Shown in pieces: positions 45,301-54,003 of a stretch of DNA of 64,000 bases. A program made the position numbers and the translations under genes. The notes under the pieces were generated by a model, which was not told the origin of the DNA, did no database searches, and saw nothing but the letters and a program-made list of their open reading frames with translations. The number at the start of each line of letters is the position of its first letter. Positions within the stretch are counted from its first letter, which is position 1. The stretch spans positions 1,736,001 to 1,800,000 of the forward strand of contig OZ244783.1 of NCBI GenBank assembly GCA_965219635.1, given 5' to 3'. The stretch is from JAPOXR01 sp965219635 (GTDB lineage Bacteria > Pseudomonadota > Alphaproteobacteria > Rhodobacterales > Rhodobacteraceae).

Positions 45301-45805
45301 CATGGGCCACCACAGGGACTACGGGCCAGTTAGGACACTGCCTACCAGGACGTTTCTCTACGGCATGGAACCCGGTGAGATGATCAGCGTCGACATCGAT
45401 CCGGGGAAGACGCTGGAAGTCCAACTCCAGGCTGTCGGCGAAACGGCCGAAGATGGACATGTGCGGGTGTTCTTCGAACTCAATGGACAGCCGCGCACGA
45501 TCAGGATTCCAGACCGCTCGGCGGCAGCTTCAGTGCCGCAGGCCTTGATGGCGGATGCCGGCAATCCATCTCATGTCGGTGCTCCGATGCCCGGCACCGT
45601 ATCATCGATAGCCGCAAAGGAAGGACAGTCAGTTGCCAAGGGCGAACTACTGCTCACGATCGAGGCCATGAAAATGGAAGTCGGCGTGCATTCGGAGCTG
45701 AACGGCCGGGTATCCGTGATGCATGCAAAGCCGGGTCAGACGTTTGAGGCCAAGCAGCTACTGGTCGAAATCGAACCAGAGACCGGCAACGGCGAGACAA
45801 ACTGA
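42335..45805 (+). CDS. pyc: Pyruvate carboxylase
   Basis: Pyruvate carboxylase makes oxaloacetate from pyruvate and bicarbonate using biotin and ATP. The 1,156-residue protein is the single-chain form: biotin carboxylase domain first (KILVANRGEIAVRI; GGGGRGMR; EVNPRIQVEHTVTEE), then the carboxyltransferase domain from about 540 (DTTMRDAHQSLLATRVR; CWGGASFDVAYRFL), and a biotinyl domain with K1113 in EAMKMEV. An upstream extension opens at 42233, but ATG 42335 gives the family start. It provides anaplerosis, useful for growth on acids from the catabolic genes downstream. It converges on the acyl-CoA dehydrogenase gene. Confidence 0.97.
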   Translation: MPEFSKILVANRGEIAVRIMRAANELGKRAVAVFAEEDKFSLHRFKSDEAYRIGKGMGPVEAYLSIPEIIRIAKQSGADAIHPGYGLLSENPELVDACDAENIAFVGPTAKTMRLLGDKSSARQAAIESNVPVVPATGLLPDDPALVRKMADELGYPLMLKAAWGGGGRGMRRVESPEGLESIVSEGRSEARAAFGNDECFLERLIPVAKHVEVQILGDSFGGILHLHERDCSIQRRNQKIVERAPAPYLTAEQRQTVCEYATKIARHANYLNAGTVEFLLDAQTGQFHFIEVNPRIQVEHTVTEEITGIDIVKAQILIAEGATLNEATGIRSQQDVPIRGHAIQTRITTEDPRNNFIPDYGRILAYRSATGMGIRLDEGTAYSGGVITRYYDSLLVKITAWAPSADEAVARMDRALREFRIRGVATNIAFVENLLRHPSFRSNDYSTTFIDSTPELFRFPNRRDRATRILRYIADVTVNGNPETVGRAKPPAQARTPQPPPLRGLVPKEDLRKILDVRGPEELANWVLGQKQLLITDTTMRDAHQSLLATRVRSYDIIGAAEATSSNLPNLFSVECWGGASFDVAYRFLKECPWQRLRDIRERTPNLLTQMLLRASNGVGYSNYPDNVIEFFVAQAARSGIDIFRVFDSLNWVENMRVAMNAVNETGKVCEAAICYTADINDTTRPKYNLDYYIKLGQELKGAGAHILAIKDMAGVLKPSAATALVRSLKQEVGLPIHLHTHDTSAMGIATVLAAAEAGVDIVDTAVDSLSGGTSQPCMGSVVETLRDPYRDTDLDIDAIRELSEYWSDVRAHYVAFDEGLPAPASEIFLHEMPGGQFSNLKAQARSLGLQDRWPEIAAAYSEANLMFGDIVKVTPTSKVVGDMALMMVSQGLTRQQIEDPDVEVAFPSSVVELMRGDIGQPLGGFPETLQRKVLKDEEPLIGRPGNSLAPVDIEETRRKVSDQLNGFEVDDEDLAGYLMYPSVYLDYMGHHRDYGPVRTLPTRTFLYGMEPGEMISVDIDPGKTLEVQLQAVGETAEDGHVRVFFELNGQPRTIRIPDRSAAASVPQALMADAGNPSHVGAPMPGTVSSIAAKEGQSVAKGELLLTIEAMKMEVGVHSELNGRVSVMHAKPGQTFEAKQLLVEIEPETGNGETN

Positions 45806-45868
45806 AAGACAACTCAGTGAAGAGCATCATTGCCGCCTGCAAGGATTGCCGAATGAGCAGCGTTACAG

Positions 45869-47089
45869 TTACCCAGTGAAGTTGCGCCCGAAGATCTGCC
45901 TGGCCACCAGGTACTTCTGAATCTCGTTGGCGCCTTCGTAGATTTCGGTGATCTTTACATCCCTGTAGATCTCTTCGACCTTGTAGTGCGAACCGTCAGC
46001 CGCCAACTCCTTCGTGAAACCATAACCCCCAAACATCTGAATGCCCTCGCGGGCGAATTCCGCTGCCATTCCAGTGGAATAGAACTTGCACATCGCTGCT
46101 TCAGGCTCGGGAAATTCCTGACCCTCGTCCATTCTGAGCGCCGCCTTCAGGTATAGGTTCCGCCCGTTCTCGATTTCGGTTGCACGTTCTGCCATCCGGA
46201 ATTGCCAGTGTTGCATCTGGCCAAGGTACTGGCCGAACGCCCTTCGGGTCATGAGATGGCCCGCGCATTCGTCGAATATGCGCTGCGCCATGCCAACACC
46301 CGTGGCCCCGATCCCGATACGCCCATAGGTTAGTGTTGCAAGTGCGCGCCGCAGGCCCTGCTTCATACCGGAGATGACATTGGCTCTGGGTACGCGCACA
46401 TGATCTAACAAGATGTCCGCTGTCAGTTGACCATGATTGCCAAGCTTCTGGTCGGGCTCGCCAACTGTTACGCCTTTTGAGCCAAGGTCGATCAGCACCA
46501 TGGCAGTGCCATCTCCAACGCGGCAGAGAGCGGTAACGAACTTTGCAACCGGTGCATTGGTAATCCAACGCTTGCGACCCGTTACGATCAGCGCATCATC
46601 GTCTTCCACAACCATGGTCTTCAGCGCTTGTGGCGTCAGGTCAGAACTTGCATCCGGCTCCGATGTAGCGAAGGCCCCGACGATTTCTCCGGCAAGCAAT
46701 GGCTTCAGATACTGTTCCTGCAATTCGGGCGATGCGGCCTCAAGAGTTCTGCCGGCAAGAATGCAATGCACGTCATAGATGGCTGCCACCGAGTTTGAGT
46801 GGTAGGCCAACTCTTCCAGGGCAGCCACACATGCAGTGACACGGTATTGCAGGCCCCGCCCACCGATTTCAGAAGAGAACGGTATGCGGAACAGGCCTTC
46901 CCTGCCCATCTTTCGGAACAGGTCCCAGGGAAAAGCTTCGACAGCCTCTGTCCGTTGCCCGATCTCGTAAGCCACTGGCGCAATGTGCCTGTCAGCAAAG
47001 GCCCGCACTTCGGCTCGCACGGCGCGCACTTCTTCAGGCTCAAGCCGGCTATCGTAGAGCCGGTCCGCATGTCGTTCAGGCAAGGGCAT
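45869..47089 (-). CDS. Acyl-CoA dehydrogenase
   Basis: Acyl-CoA dehydrogenases use FAD to make an enoyl-CoA. The protein (406 residues from ATG 47089, which follows a good GGAG site) has the usual N-terminal helical, middle beta and C-terminal helical domains. Visible blocks include FATSEPDASSDL, RKRWITNAPVA, TYGRIGIGATGVGMAQ, MFGGYGFTKE and the catalytic region ITEIYEGANEIQ. Its substrate is unknown. It is at the left edge of the catabolic region but is followed by a 207-bp gap to ribB, so it may be a separate unit. Confidence 0.93.
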   Translation of the reverse strand: MPLPERHADRLYDSRLEPEEVRAVRAEVRAFADRHIAPVAYEIGQRTEAVEAFPWDLFRKMGREGLFRIPFSSEIGGRGLQYRVTACVAALEELAYHSNSVAAIYDVHCILAGRTLEAASPELQEQYLKPLLAGEIVGAFATSEPDASSDLTPQALKTMVVEDDDALIVTGRKRWITNAPVAKFVTALCRVGDGTAMVLIDLGSKGVTVGEPDQKLGNHGQLTADILLDHVRVPRANVISGMKQGLRRALATLTYGRIGIGATGVGMAQRIFDECAGHLMTRRAFGQYLGQMQHWQFRMAERATEIENGRNLYLKAALRMDEGQEFPEPEAAMCKFYSTGMAAEFAREGIQMFGGYGFTKELAADGSHYKVEEIYRDVKITEIYEGANEIQKYLVARQIFGRNFTG

Positions 47090-47296
47090 ACGTGTTCTCC
47101 ACCTCATTCATGGGAATGGCCGCAACCGAGAAGATGCACGGCCCAGGATCCACCCCTTGCCATAATGCCGCTTGCAGCTGAGGATTGGAACGGACCCGAA
47201 CTGACAAACTGGCGTGGATTTGAGCGATCCCTGCGGCACAATCATCATGAAGCAGATCCGGATTTCCGGCTTCCATTGACTGGATTTCAATCGAAA

Positions 47297-47953
47297 CTAC
47301 GCCGTCACCGAAAGGGCATTCTTTGACCAGGGCTGATCATTCCTTTTGCGCCACGAGATCAAATCGGCAATGGAAACAACCACGAGGCGGTGGTGCCGCG
47401 CGAAGAAAAGGAGTTCAGGCAAGCGCATCAATTCACCATCATCGCGCACGACCTCGGCAAGAAGTCCGGCAGGTTGGCGCCCGGCCAGTCTGCAGAGGTC
47501 AACTGCTGCCTCGGTGTGACCTTCTCTGACGATTACGCCTCCATCCCTGGCTCTCAGTGGCAGCACATGGCCGGGTCGGCTCAAATCGGCTGGACGCGTC
47601 GTCGGATCGGCCAGCAGGCGTATGGTGTGCGCCCTGTCACCAGCGGAAATCCCGGTGGTTATTCCCTCCGCCGCATCAACTGTAACCGTATAAGCTGTCC
47701 TGAGTCGGTCTTCATTGACTGTCACCATTGGCGGCAGAGCCAACTTGTCGGCGCGTTCACCGGTCAAGGCCGTGCAAACGAGCCCGCTGGAATGACGGAT
47801 AACAAACCCCATCATCTCCTGCGTTGCGCATTCCGCGGCCATGATGAAATCGCCCTCGTTTTCGCGGTCCTTGTCGTCAACGACGATTACCGGCCTGCCT
47901 GCACTGATCTCGGCAAGAGCGTTTTCTATTGTTTCAAGTCCTGGATATGACAC
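47297..47953 (-). CDS. ribB: 3,4-dihydroxy-2-butanone 4-phosphate synthase RibB
   Basis: RibB makes the four-carbon precursor of riboflavin from ribulose 5-phosphate. The 218-residue protein has the catalytic DDKDRENEGDF, FVIRHSSGLVC, HVLPLRARDGGVIVREGHTEAAVDL and a C-terminal stretch that is short and lacks the GTP cyclohydrolase II domain. The start is GTG at 47953. It stands alone among flavin-using enzymes (acyl-CoA dehydrogenase, luciferase-like monooxygenase), so it may add flavin supply. I looked for an FMN riboswitch upstream and saw none. Confidence 0.95.
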   Translation of the reverse strand: MSYPGLETIENALAEISAGRPVIVVDDKDRENEGDFIMAAECATQEMMGFVIRHSSGLVCTALTGERADKLALPPMVTVNEDRLRTAYTVTVDAAEGITTGISAGDRAHTIRLLADPTTRPADLSRPGHVLPLRARDGGVIVREGHTEAAVDLCRLAGRQPAGLLAEVVRDDGELMRLPELLFFARHHRLVVVSIADLISWRKRNDQPWSKNALSVTA

Positions 47954-48090
47954 CGGATCCCCAATCGCACTTGTTCTGCTATATGGTGTAAATCTCGTAT
48001 ATTATCCCACCTCGGCCATGTCAAGCCAGGTATCTTGCGGCAAAACTGTCAAGAACCACAAGCCTTAGGCAGGATTAGTGGGAGGTTATG

Positions 48091-48159
48091 ATGACCCTAT
48101 GCACAGACGCGCAAACACCCGAACTCGGCAACCGCGGTCACACGATCACTGGCGCATGA
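48091..48159 (+). CDS. Possible 22-residue small ORF with strong ribosome-binding site
   Basis: GGAGG (48081-48085) is followed after 5 bp by an ATG (48091) that opens a 22-codon frame ending at 48159 (MTLCTDAQTPELGNRGHTITG-A). A second ATG directly precedes it. It overlaps the 3' end of the minus-strand iclR gene. It could be a leader peptide or simply chance; no downstream plus-strand gene follows closely. Confidence 0.25.
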   Translation: MTLCTDAQTPELGNRGHTITGA

Positions 48160-49001
48160 GACGGACTGCTCATCACGCCAAACTCACCTGGATCAAGGCC
48201 ATCGAAATGTGTCTGCGTGCTTGACGGGCTGGCGTCCAGTTCGCCCTGCAACTGTTTCAACACCTGGAGTGCGCGTTCGACTTCCGCAGCAAGGCCGGCG
48301 CCGGTCCTCTGTTGCATCGAGTAGCCGATACTGATCGAGCCGCCGACAGAACCGTCAGCGCGGTGTATTGGACTGGAAGTCCAGAAGAACCCCAACTTGT
48401 TGGAAGGCGGAAGCTCAAGATATCCCTGGGCCGCCATCTGCCGGCTGAAGTTCTCGATACGGCTCTCGTTGATGGATGATGCAGGGTTGGACGGGCTAGA
48501 AGCCAACATGGCGAAATAGCGCTCGCGCTCTTCCAATGGCAGCGACAGCAAAATTGCGGACGGCCCGATGCCGTCATGGAGCGGACGCAGTTCGCCGATG
48601 CGCCGCAACTGGAACGACTCCTGCCTACCTTCAAATGATGAAAGGCGGATGCTCGACCAGCCCAACCTCCAGTTCAAGCTGGTAGTCACATCCAGTTCGT
48701 TGGAAAGACCGGCTAGAGCGTCGGCTGCGGCTGACCGGATCGGAAACTGGGCAACCATCGAACGTATCAGGTGATGCAGCGAAGCGCCTGGTTCGAAGCG
48801 CGCCGAATGACGCACGCGGGCAGCAAATCCACTCTCTTCCAGTGTCATCAGCGCGCGATGCGCCGTGCTTGGCGGCAAATCAAGGCCCGCGGCGATTTCG
48901 TTGAGCCCAAGCGGCGCATCGCTCCTGGCAATTTCCCGCATCGCCTCAAAGACATGACGGGTTGAGCTATTGATCGCGCCAGCCGGTACCGGATCAGTCA
49001 T
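48138..49001 (-). CDS. IclR-family transcriptional regulator
   Basis: IclR regulators have an N-terminal winged helix and a C-terminal small-molecule domain and usually control nearby catabolic genes. Here the DNA-binding part is at about 15-70 (LGLNEIAAGLDLPPSTAHRALMTLEESGF) and the effector domain follows to about 250. The frame opens at 49130, inside the upstream iclR gene; ATG 49001 gives 287 residues and lies 1 bp from the upstream stop. It is co-transcribed with the second iclR gene. The effector is unknown. Confidence 0.9.
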   Translation of the reverse strand: MTDPVPAGAINSSTRHVFEAMREIARSDAPLGLNEIAAGLDLPPSTAHRALMTLEESGFAARVRHSARFEPGASLHHLIRSMVAQFPIRSAAADALAGLSNELDVTTSLNWRLGWSSIRLSSFEGRQESFQLRRIGELRPLHDGIGPSAILLSLPLEERERYFAMLASSPSNPASSINESRIENFSRQMAAQGYLELPPSNKLGFFWTSSPIHRADGSVGGSISIGYSMQQRTGAGLAAEVERALQVLKQLQGELDASPSSTQTHFDGLDPGEFGVMSSPSHAPVIV

Positions 49002-49002
49002 C

Positions 49003-49800
49003 TCAAATCGCCTCGTACAATGCGGCAACAGTCCTGAGTTCACTAACCATCCCGCCAATACTCTGGCGGGCGCTGTCGACCCATTCCCGGGAAATGCGCT
49101 GAACCGGACCGCCGACAACAAGGGCTCCATGCGGACGCCCGTCTATGTCGGGGATGGCAAATCCGATTCCGGCGGTGTTGGGGCTGAAGTCGCCAAAAGA
49201 CAGCGCGTAGCCCTGTTCGCGCACGTTCCGCACTTCCTCCCAAAGTAAATCAGCGGAAGTCAGGCTCTTTGCTGTCCGGCCCCTGAGGGGCTCGTTGCGC
49301 GCCAGATATCCGGCAATTTCCTCGTCAGGCAATGCGGCCAGTATCGCCCGCGACCCGGCAGAAAGGTGAAGCGGAATGGCACGGCCGATCTTGACGCGTA
49401 GATGCAGGTGGCCTGGCCCTTCAATGCCATCGATTACGGTCTGGAAGTCTCCGCTACGCGCGGTCAACTGGACCGTTTCGCCGAGTTCCTCTGCAATCGC
49501 TTCCAGGTACGGCCTTGCCAAGTCCTTTAATGCCGGTGCAGGCCGTGTCGCATTCTGCAGTTTGGCGATGTTGTAACTGAGAACAAAACGGCCTGAGTCC
49601 TGGATCTTGAAGAGGAAGCCCTCTTCATGCAGCGTCACCAGTGCCCGGTGAACCATGTTGCGGGTCATGTCGAGCCTGCGCGCAAGTTCCGAGACACCGA
49701 GAGGTTCCCTGGCGCCGATGAATTCGGTCAGAATCATAAGGACCCGTTTGGTGGCCTTGTTGATGGACTTGCCATCCGACTCCGACTGGCCGACTAGCAT
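49003..49800 (-). CDS. IclR-family transcriptional regulator (second)
   Basis: This 265-residue IclR protein has a winged helix at about 10-65 (LGVSELARRLDMTRNMVHRALVTLHEEGFL) and an effector domain with IPLHLSAGSRAILAALPDEEI and GIGFAIPDIDGRPHGALVVGGP. The frame opens upstream at 49872; ATG 49800 follows a GGGG-rich site. It precedes the other iclR gene by 1 bp. Being divergent from the aldehyde dehydrogenase gene, the pair probably controls that gene and the rest of the cluster. Confidence 0.92.
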   Translation of the reverse strand: MLVGQSESDGKSINKATKRVLMILTEFIGAREPLGVSELARRLDMTRNMVHRALVTLHEEGFLFKIQDSGRFVLSYNIAKLQNATRPAPALKDLARPYLEAIAEELGETVQLTARSGDFQTVIDGIEGPGHLHLRVKIGRAIPLHLSAGSRAILAALPDEEIAGYLARNEPLRGRTAKSLTSADLLWEEVRNVREQGYALSFGDFSPNTAGIGFAIPDIDGRPHGALVVGGPVQRISREWVDSARQSIGGMVSELRTVAALYEAI

Positions 49801-50684
49801 TTTGCATCCCCTGCAGCACTCGGAACGGTCAAGTAGCTCAGCCCGTCCGAATGTAAGGCCACGATCCTGCAACCGGCAAACCTATGTGCCATGTCGTACA
49901 GGGCAGCGGAAGCCGAACAGCTACAACGGCAATCATCTGAGATCCGGTCGGCCATTGCAGTCTGCGTGAGTGGATTGACTATGTGGGTGCCCGGTCATCG
50001 TTTGCTCGTGCCAGTCCGGCGAACGCGGAAGGCTCCGTTGCCGTACTGCCGCCCGACGACGGATCGGTCCTTCTGAGACGTTCGGAGACACTGGCGCCTC
50101 AAATCCAAAGAACTCCCCGTTCAGGGACATGTAGTAATCCCTCCCGGGCAGTTCTGGCGTTTAGTGTTATGGTTGTTCTGCATGGCAACCGACCCTTTTG
50201 AGCATGCAACTCTGGCCAACGGCTTTCCCGGTTTGGCCCAGTATACATCGCCATGGCATTGACCAAACGAATGCCACATTCATGACCAATTGTCAGCCCT
50301 TGTTGCAGGTACGCACCACATCTTGATGGCGTCTCGACCTGAGCATTCAAGACACAGTTACCAGCGACTGTCCCGTATCAAGATGATCCGTGCAACCCAG
50401 GGCGGAATTGAACTTCGGCCAACATGAAGTGGGTCACGCCAGACTTGGTTGAAGAAACACCGATCATCCTTCATCCGTGGCTAGTCCTGGTGACTGACTT
50501 GGCTGCACTTTGCGGACGCGGAGATTACAGGGCGATTGTCGGTGCACATGCCGCGTTCCTGTCACAGCATGATCATCCCTCAAGGCATCCTGCGGCAATG
50601 AAATTCCGTGTTATGGTATGATTTACGATATTGCTCCCGTCTTTCAAACCATTTATGATCGTTCAGAACTCAGCGGAGGGTGTG
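49801..50684. other. 884-bp divergent control region between iclR pair and aldehyde dehydrogenase
   Basis: No convincing gene; frames up to 104 codons have no recognisable content. The 10-mer GTGTTATGGT occurs twice, at 50165-50174 and 50608-50617, the second about 70 bp before the aldehyde dehydrogenase start and followed by a TATGAT box. These are candidate IclR operator or promoter elements. Confidence 0.45.
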
Positions 50685-52190
50685 ATGACCATTTCACTTC
50701 TGGCAAAGCGCGATGAACTCGGTTTCGTGCCAAAAGGCGTCTTCGTCGACAATCAGTGGCGCACAGCGACGGGCGGCAGAACCCACATGCACCGCAATCC
50801 GGCCACCAACGAAGACCTGGTCGAATTCCAGTTTTCAGGCGAGCAGGATGTGACCGATGCGGTCGCAGCCGCCAGGCAGGCATTCGACGAAGGCCCCTGG
50901 CCAAAGATGAAAGCAAAAGACCGCACCCGCAAGATTCTGCGTATTGCCGAGATCTTTTCGAACCATGCGGACGAGTTGACGGAATTGCAGTCGCTGGACA
51001 ATGCGATCCCGATAACATTCGGCCGGCTCTACAGGGTGTCCGGACACCTTGCTTCTGACGTCTTCCGCCATCAGGCGGGTTGGGTCGACAAGATTACCGG
51101 CAAGACTTACCCGCAATATACCGAGGAAGTGACCCTCAAATTCCTGACGATGCGGGAGCCGGTGGGGGTAGCAGTGGGCATCACTCCCTGGAACGCACCA
51201 CTGCTTCAATTCCCCGAAAAAGTCGCACCGGCACTGGCCGCTGGCTGCTGTATCATCATGAAGCCATCCGAATACGCTTCACTTTCGGCATTGCGCATGG
51301 CCGAGCTCATCGCAGAGGCTGATCTGCCTCCCGGGGTGTTCCAGTGCCTGCCAGGTGATGGGGAAACCGGGGAAGCGCTGGTCAAATCGAAGGGGGTCGA
51401 CAAGATTTCCTTCACCGGCAGTCGAAGGATTGGCGAACATGTACACCGCCTGGCTTCCGACGGGCTGAAGCGGGTCACACTGGAACTCGGGGGCAAGAGT
51501 GCCGCCATCGTGTTTCCTGACTGCAAGAACCTCGAAACTGCATCTCACACGGTCATGGGCATGATGGACATGTTCCTGTCAGGACAGGTTTGTTCGACAA
51601 CCAGCCGCGCCCTCGTCCATCGCGAGATATATGATGAGTTTCTGGCGCATGCCGAGGCACAGACAAAGAAGGTCAGGTTCGGAGACCCGTTCGATGAGGC
51701 GACGACTTCGGCGCCCATGATCAACAGGGTCCAGCTCGACAAAGTCATGAACTACATCGACGTAGGGCAGAAGGAAGGCGCGCGGTTGGTATTCGGTGGC
51801 GACCGCCCGACAGACGCAGCGCTCCAGCCGGGCAACTGGGTCAATCCAACACTGTTCGCCGATGTCGACCCGGATGCTCGCATCGCCCAGGAGGAGATAT
51901 TCGGCCCCGTATTGTCGGTCATTCCGTTCGAAACCGAAGAGGAGGCCCTTCAGATCGCGAACAACTCTGAATTTGGACTCTCCAGCGGGGTCTATACCGG
52001 CGACATCAGCCGCGCATGGCGGATGGCCGAGGGCATTCGTGCCGGCACGGTGGGCATCAACGGATACAGTTTCATGCCCAATTCACCCTTCGGTGGATTC
52101 AAAGCCTCGGGGCTGGGCCGTGAAGGCGGCTTTACCTCTATCGAGGCATTCACCGAATTGAAGACAGTGATGTTCAACCTGGCCGGATAA
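50685..52190 (+). CDS. NAD(P)-dependent aldehyde dehydrogenase
   Basis: The 501-residue protein has the aldehyde dehydrogenase signature: PVGVAVGITPWNAPLLQFPEKVAPALAAG (cofactor fold), ELGGKS with the general-base Glu, SGQVCSTTSR with the catalytic Cys and EEIFGPVLSV. It oxidises an aldehyde to an acid. ATG 50685 follows GGAGGG at ideal spacing; the frame extends upstream to 50631. It is alone on the plus strand, opposite two IclR genes, and converges on the carboxymuconolactone-decarboxylase-like gene. Confidence 0.94.
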   Translation: MTISLLAKRDELGFVPKGVFVDNQWRTATGGRTHMHRNPATNEDLVEFQFSGEQDVTDAVAAARQAFDEGPWPKMKAKDRTRKILRIAEIFSNHADELTELQSLDNAIPITFGRLYRVSGHLASDVFRHQAGWVDKITGKTYPQYTEEVTLKFLTMREPVGVAVGITPWNAPLLQFPEKVAPALAAGCCIIMKPSEYASLSALRMAELIAEADLPPGVFQCLPGDGETGEALVKSKGVDKISFTGSRRIGEHVHRLASDGLKRVTLELGGKSAAIVFPDCKNLETASHTVMGMMDMFLSGQVCSTTSRALVHREIYDEFLAHAEAQTKKVRFGDPFDEATTSAPMINRVQLDKVMNYIDVGQKEGARLVFGGDRPTDAALQPGNWVNPTLFADVDPDARIAQEEIFGPVLSVIPFETEEEALQIANNSEFGLSSGVYTGDISRAWRMAEGIRAGTVGINGYSFMPNSPFGGFKASGLGREGGFTSIEAFTELKTVMFNLAG

Positions 52191-52195
52191 AGAAG

Positions 52196-52765
52196 CTAGC
52201 AGCCGTCGCGGCCAAAGTCCGATCGGCCATCGTCGGGGCGGAACTCGGTGGCGTTCAGAAGATGCGCGCCGATTTGATAGTATCCGATCAAGCCGGTGAT
52301 TTCGACGATGCCCTTTGGACCGTAGAGCTTGTCGAAGGCAGAGTAGACCTCGTCTGAAACCCGGTTGTCGCGCAGCAATCCGATTGCGAAATCGTATATG
52401 GCCTGCTGGTCCGGCTCCATGTTCTCGGGTCGGCTCCCTTCCTTGATTGCAGCAACATGCTCTTCTGACAGCCCTTCGCGGAGTGCAATCGCCGCGTGCA
52501 CCCGCCACTCGAAATCGCTGTGATGGTTGGCAGCTGTCAGCAGGATGATCATCTCGGACAGTTTCTTTGGAAAAAGGTTGTTGAACCGCAGATGCTCACC
52601 GAGCTTCTGGGCGCGTTCACAAAAGTCCGGTGAATGAAGCCACATCGCCAATGGGCCCTTCACCCGTCCGCGCGGCCCCGAAGCAATGGCGTCGTACAGC
52701 CGCTTCTGATCGGCATTGAGCACCTCAGGTGCGCCAGCAAGCCTGTCCAATTCGTCCTCCCTCAT
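52196..52765 (-). CDS. Carboxymuconolactone decarboxylase-family protein
   Basis: The 189-residue protein shows the family's helical core: LSEMIILLTAANHHSDFEWRVHAAIALREGLSEEHV (about 85-120) and a second part IVEITGLIGYYQIGAHLLNA. It lacks the CxxC pair of AhpD-type peroxidases, so a redox role is unlikely. Related proteins sit in many aromatic-acid pathways, and some are decarboxylases or of unknown role. ATG 52765 overlaps the thiolase stop by 4 bp, so it is translated with it. The longer frame (to 52975) runs inside the thiolase gene and is spurious. Confidence 0.85.
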   Translation of the reverse strand: MREDELDRLAGAPEVLNADQKRLYDAIASGPRGRVKGPLAMWLHSPDFCERAQKLGEHLRFNNLFPKKLSEMIILLTAANHHSDFEWRVHAAIALREGLSEEHVAAIKEGSRPENMEPDQQAIYDFAIGLLRDNRVSDEVYSAFDKLYGPKGIVEITGLIGYYQIGAHLLNATEFRPDDGRSDFGRDGC

Positions 52766-54003
52766 TTCGCTTCGAGTATTGTGACCGTGCAGGCAGCATC
52801 CTCGACACCAACAAATCCGCCGCCATTCTCCGCAATGCCGATCCTGGCACCGGACACTTGGCGAGGCCCGGCACGGCCACGCAGCTGGGTTACCAGTTCG
52901 TGGAGCTGAATGATGCCGGTTGCCGCAACCGGATGCCCCTTGCTGACGAGCCCGCCGGACGTATTGACAGGGCACCGTCCGCCCAGAGTGGTTTCACCGC
53001 GTTCGGTGACGGGACCGCCCTCGCCCCGCTCTGCAAGGCCAAGATTCTCTATCTGCATAATTTCGCCAAAGGATGTGGCGTCATGGACCTCGGCCAGCGA
53101 CAGGTCCGCCGGTTCAACCTGTGCCGACGTATAGGCAGCTCGGGCGGTACGAACGCCCACATGCGAGTCATAATCTTCCGGATCCCGGTCTGGCCGTCCT
53201 GCCAGCATTGCGCAGGCCCGCACGGCCACGCCGCCAGAACGGCTGTTCCGCTTCAACCAGCGTTCGCTGACTACTACGGCAGCAGCAGCCCCGTCGCTTA
53301 CAGGAGCGCACATGGAGCGGGTCAACGGATAGGTGATCGGCTTGTCCGCCAGAACCTCTTCCACATCCATTGAATGGGTATACTGCGACAAGGGGTTGTG
53401 CGTTGAGTGGAGGTGGTTCTTTGCTGCCGAGGCTGCGATCTGCCGTTGGGTTGTGCCGAAACGGCGCATATGCTGGCGAGCCAGCGCTGCGTACATGTCC
53501 ATGAAAAAGGTATGGGTGCCTCCCTCTGACGATACGCCTTCCTCGACTTCGCCTGACAGGTGCCGGAACAGCGCTCTCGCTTCGTCGACACGGCCGATAT
53601 CGGTACCGCCCATGAAAGTTCGGAACAGTGTGTCCTTGTCGACCCCAGGATAGACCATCTTCTCCGACCCGGCGACAAGAGCAACGTCGCAAGCCTCCGC
53701 GCGGACTGCGTTCACCGCGTTCCAGAGTCCGGTAGTGGAAGACGCGCAGGCGTTTTCGACGTTGGAGATCGCCGCATCATGAATCCCGATGTCCCGCAGC
53801 GCAACCTGCCCGCGTATCGAATTCTGGCCTTCCATGAGTGCCTGCCGCGTATTGGAAAACCACACTGCCTGGACCTCGCCGGGCTCCAGTTCTGCCTCTG
53901 CAAGCGCAGCGCCACAAACCTCCTCAGCCATATCCCGGACCGTCCGCTCCGGAAACCGGCCGGTTTTCAGCATTGCAATGCCGATGATGCTGGCGCCGGT
54001 CAA
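52762..54003 (-). CDS. Thiolase, SCP-x/lipid-transfer type
   Basis: Thiolases cleave 3-oxoacyl-CoA with CoA. The 413-residue protein has the nucleophile in NACASSTTGLWNAV and the catalytic His in GGLVSKGHPVAATG. The C-terminus (IGIAENGGGFVGVEDAACTV) resembles the SCP-x subgroup that handles branched or sterol-like substrates rather than simple fatty acids. The start is TTG, overlapping the ligase stop by 4 bp (TTGA). It lies between the ligase and the carboxymuconolactone-type protein as one operon. Confidence 0.92.
   Translation of the reverse strand: MTGASIIGIAMLKTGRFPERTVRDMAEEVCGAALAEAELEPGEVQAVWFSNTRQALMEGQNSIRGQVALRDIGIHDAAISNVENACASSTTGLWNAVNAVRAEACDVALVAGSEKMVYPGVDKDTLFRTFMGGTDIGRVDEARALFRHLSGEVEEGVSSEGGTHTFFMDMYAALARQHMRRFGTTQRQIAASAAKNHLHSTHNPLSQYTHSMDVEEVLADKPITYPLTRSMCAPVSDGAAAAVVVSERWLKRNSRSGGVAVRACAMLAGRPDRDPEDYDSHVGVRTARAAYTSAQVEPADLSLAEVHDATSFGEIMQIENLGLAERGEGGPVTERGETTLGGRCPVNTSGGLVSKGHPVAATGIIQLHELVTQLRGRAGPRQVSGARIGIAENGGGFVGVEDAACTVTILEAK

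Noticed and set aside
47954..48137. FMN riboswitch before ribB
   Set aside because: The conserved RFN-element sequences were not found in the leader.
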